Source of the DNA: CAYTLW01 sp964438735
GTDB lineage: Bacteria; Myxococcota_A; UBA9042
Reading direction: 5' to 3'
DNA: 64,000 bases
NCBI GenBank assembly: GCA_964438735.1
Contig: CAYTLW010000014.1
Coordinates: 1 to 64,000 of the forward strand
A program made the translations under genes and the position numbers. Below the pieces are notes generated by a model. That model made no database searches, was not told the origin of the DNA, and worked only from the letters and a program-made list of their open reading frames with translations. Numbering within the stretch: the stretch's first letter is position 1; each line of letters opens with the position of its first letter. Positions 63,060-64,000 of the stretch are shown one piece after another.

Positions 63060-64000
63060 GGGGCAGAGGCGCGACCGGCTCATCCAGTTCGCGGCCCATT
63101 TCGGCGGCGTGGAAGCGCACGTCGTGCACGATGACGCCATCGACGATGACCAACGTGGGCACGGGCGCTTTGCCGCCGGCCTCCCAGGCTCGATTCCAGA
63201 GCACGATGTCGGCGGGTGCGCCGACCGCGAGCCGGCGCGCATGGCCTCGATGGTCGGCGCTCATGCGCGCCATCGCGCGGGCCGGAGAGATCACGCTCGT
63301 CAGCGAGGTGAAGAATCGCCACGGACGGCTTGAACCGGCGGGCAGGGCCGAGCCGACGACCACGGTGCACTCCCGGGCCAGGCCGACGGTCAGCCACGAC
63401 GCGCGGTCCGAGGGTGGTTGGATCGACGCGATCGCGCGCTGCCGACATAGCGGCAACACGGTCGCCACATCAGACGGTCGCTCGATGCGCAGCGGTGGCG
63501 CGCCTGGCGAGCGGCGGGCGGCTCGCAGGACTCGGGAGACCCGCTTGGCGGCGTCATCGCCCTCCAGGTGCACGGCCAGCTGCAGACCGGCATCGTCCGC
63601 CTGGCGAAGTCGCTCCGCCAGCGCACGATCCAGCGCGGCGGCATCGGCCGACGCCCCGCCAGGTTCCAGCCAGAGTTCCAATCCCGCCAGGGTCACCAGC
63701 CGGGATCGCCAGGCCCCGGGTGCCAGACCTCCCGCTTCGCGTTTGGGTGCGCGCTCGCGCTTGCGCGTGGCCAGCGCGCGGCCGGTCGACGGGTGCAGGG
63801 CGTCGAGGTAGATCACGCAGCGCACATCGAGTCGCCGATCTCGCTCGAGGTCGACGAGGATGCGCCAGATGTCGGCCGTCGCGCCCATGATGTGGATGGT
63901 GGTGATGCCGCGATCGCGCAGTCCGCTGAGGGTCTGAACCAGCAGCGGCTTGAGGCGTCCGCTACGAGGCGCAGGCAGCGCCCGCCACACGCTGCGCAGC
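63034..64000 (-). CDS. YtcJ-like amidohydrolase, 5' end outside window
   Basis: The frame is open to the right edge, so this is the C-terminal portion (about 322 residues) of a longer protein. It corresponds to the middle and end of amidohydrolase 3 (YtcJ-like) enzymes: LRDRGITTIHIMGATADIWR, LAVHLEGDDAAKRVSRVL (the usual HAxGD reads HLEGD) and the closing RRLAVGAPADIVLWNRAWE, typical of the metal-dependent hydrolase beta-sandwich. The usual second metal-ligand region HPxH of the family (often SDxP near the end) reads GSALPAGSSRPW, so activity may be altered. Metal-binding HxH at the N-terminus would lie outside the window. Confidence 0.75.
   Translation of the reverse strand, partial: LRSVWRALPAPRSGRLKPLLVQTLSGLRDRGITTIHIMGATADIWRILVDLERDRRLDVRCVIYLDALHPSTGRALATRKRERAPKREAGGLAPGAWRSRLVTLAGLELWLEPGGASADAAALDRALAERLRQADDAGLQLAVHLEGDDAAKRVSRVLRAARRSPGAPPLRIERPSDVATVLPLCRQRAIASIQPPSDRASWLTVGLARECTVVVGSALPAGSSRPWRFFTSLTSVISPARAMARMSADHRGHARRLAVGAPADIVLWNRAWEAGGKAPVPTLVIVDGVIVHDVRFHAAEMGRELDEPVAPLPQKATPPGV

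Noticed and set aside
58978..64000. A complete contractile injection (eCIS/T6SS) locus around the tail-tube gene
   Set aside because: No sheath, baseplate, LysM, spike or AAA-ATPase gene is recognisable on either side within the window; only the tube domain is present.

Overview
The window is high-GC, densely packed bacterial chromosome with no insertion sequences, CRISPR arrays or prophage. It points to a Myxococcota/Bradymonadota-type (former deltaproteobacterial) predator-like or gliding lineage. The grounds are many cysteine-rich exported lipoproteins with myxobacterial-type disulfide repeats and MopE-type CDG-DNNCDGQTDE motifs, a MYXO-CTERM-like sorting tail, several FHA-domain proteins, a PilZ protein, a TonB-like protein with a lysine-rich linker and a Gld-type ABC/auxiliary operon. 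This placement is inferred from gene content; there is no rRNA gene in the window.

Layout. 1-3.7 kb (minus): a four-gene ABC-2 exporter operon (two ATPases, two permeases, the last running off the left edge). 4.0-8.2 kb (plus): a small Cys-rich lipoprotein, a Cys-rich Pal/OmpA lipoprotein, a CpoB-like coiled-coil/repeat lipoprotein, then mnmG. 8.2-8.65 kb (minus): bacteriohemerythrin. 8.8-13.3 kb (plus): two tandem paralogous exported proteins sharing an N-terminal module and a P-domain-like region but ending in different modules (glycine-rich versus fibrinogen-like). 13.4-19.5 kb (minus): an FHA-CpaF-like pseudo-ATPase, a double-FHA membrane protein and an 863-residue Cys-rich lipoprotein. 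19.7-21.2 kb (minus): thiG-thiE. 21.4-25.9 kb (plus): glycosyltransferase, Wzx-like flippase and Wzy/O-antigen-ligase-like protein with thiS overlapping its end. 26-28.8 kb: an esterase (minus) and a second glycosyltransferase (plus). 28.9-31 kb: Cys-rich lipoprotein and FadL-like porin. 31.1-31.4 kb: tRNA-Phe(GAA) and tRNA-Ala(CGC). 31.5-37.7 kb: leucyl aminopeptidase, acidic MYXO-CTERM-like protein, rlmN, repeat protein and a YggX-like protein. 37.9-40.2 kb: argG and a PRPP synthetase. 40.3-45.1 kb: TonB-like protein, HEXXH membrane protein and uncharacterised genes. 45.4-51.6 kb: a four-gene Gld-type ABC operon. 52-55.6 kb: an AT-hook protein (plus), then FHA/coiled-coil and PilZ genes (minus). 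56-59 kb: dnaK and a CbpA-type dnaJ. 59.1-63 kb: a three-gene operon with a glucodextranase-C-like secreted protein, an outer-membrane barrel and a gene joining a long lysine-rich helix to a T4 gp19/contractile-injection tail-tube domain. 63-64 kb (minus): 3' end of a YtcJ-like amidohydrolase.

The genes fall into three themes. One is envelope and surface construction: Tol-Pal-like lipoproteins, the polysaccharide cluster, Cys-rich and fibrinogen-like surface proteins, barrels and a TonB-like protein. The second is phospho-threonine and c-di-GMP signalling: three FHA proteins and one PilZ protein. The third is housekeeping: tRNA modification, thiazole synthesis, arginine, PRPP and chaperones. 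The best candidates for undescribed biology are the orphan tail-tube fusion with its two exported partners (59.1-63 kb), and the FHA/pseudo-CpaF/double-FHA/Cys-rich lipoprotein operon (13.4-19.5 kb).
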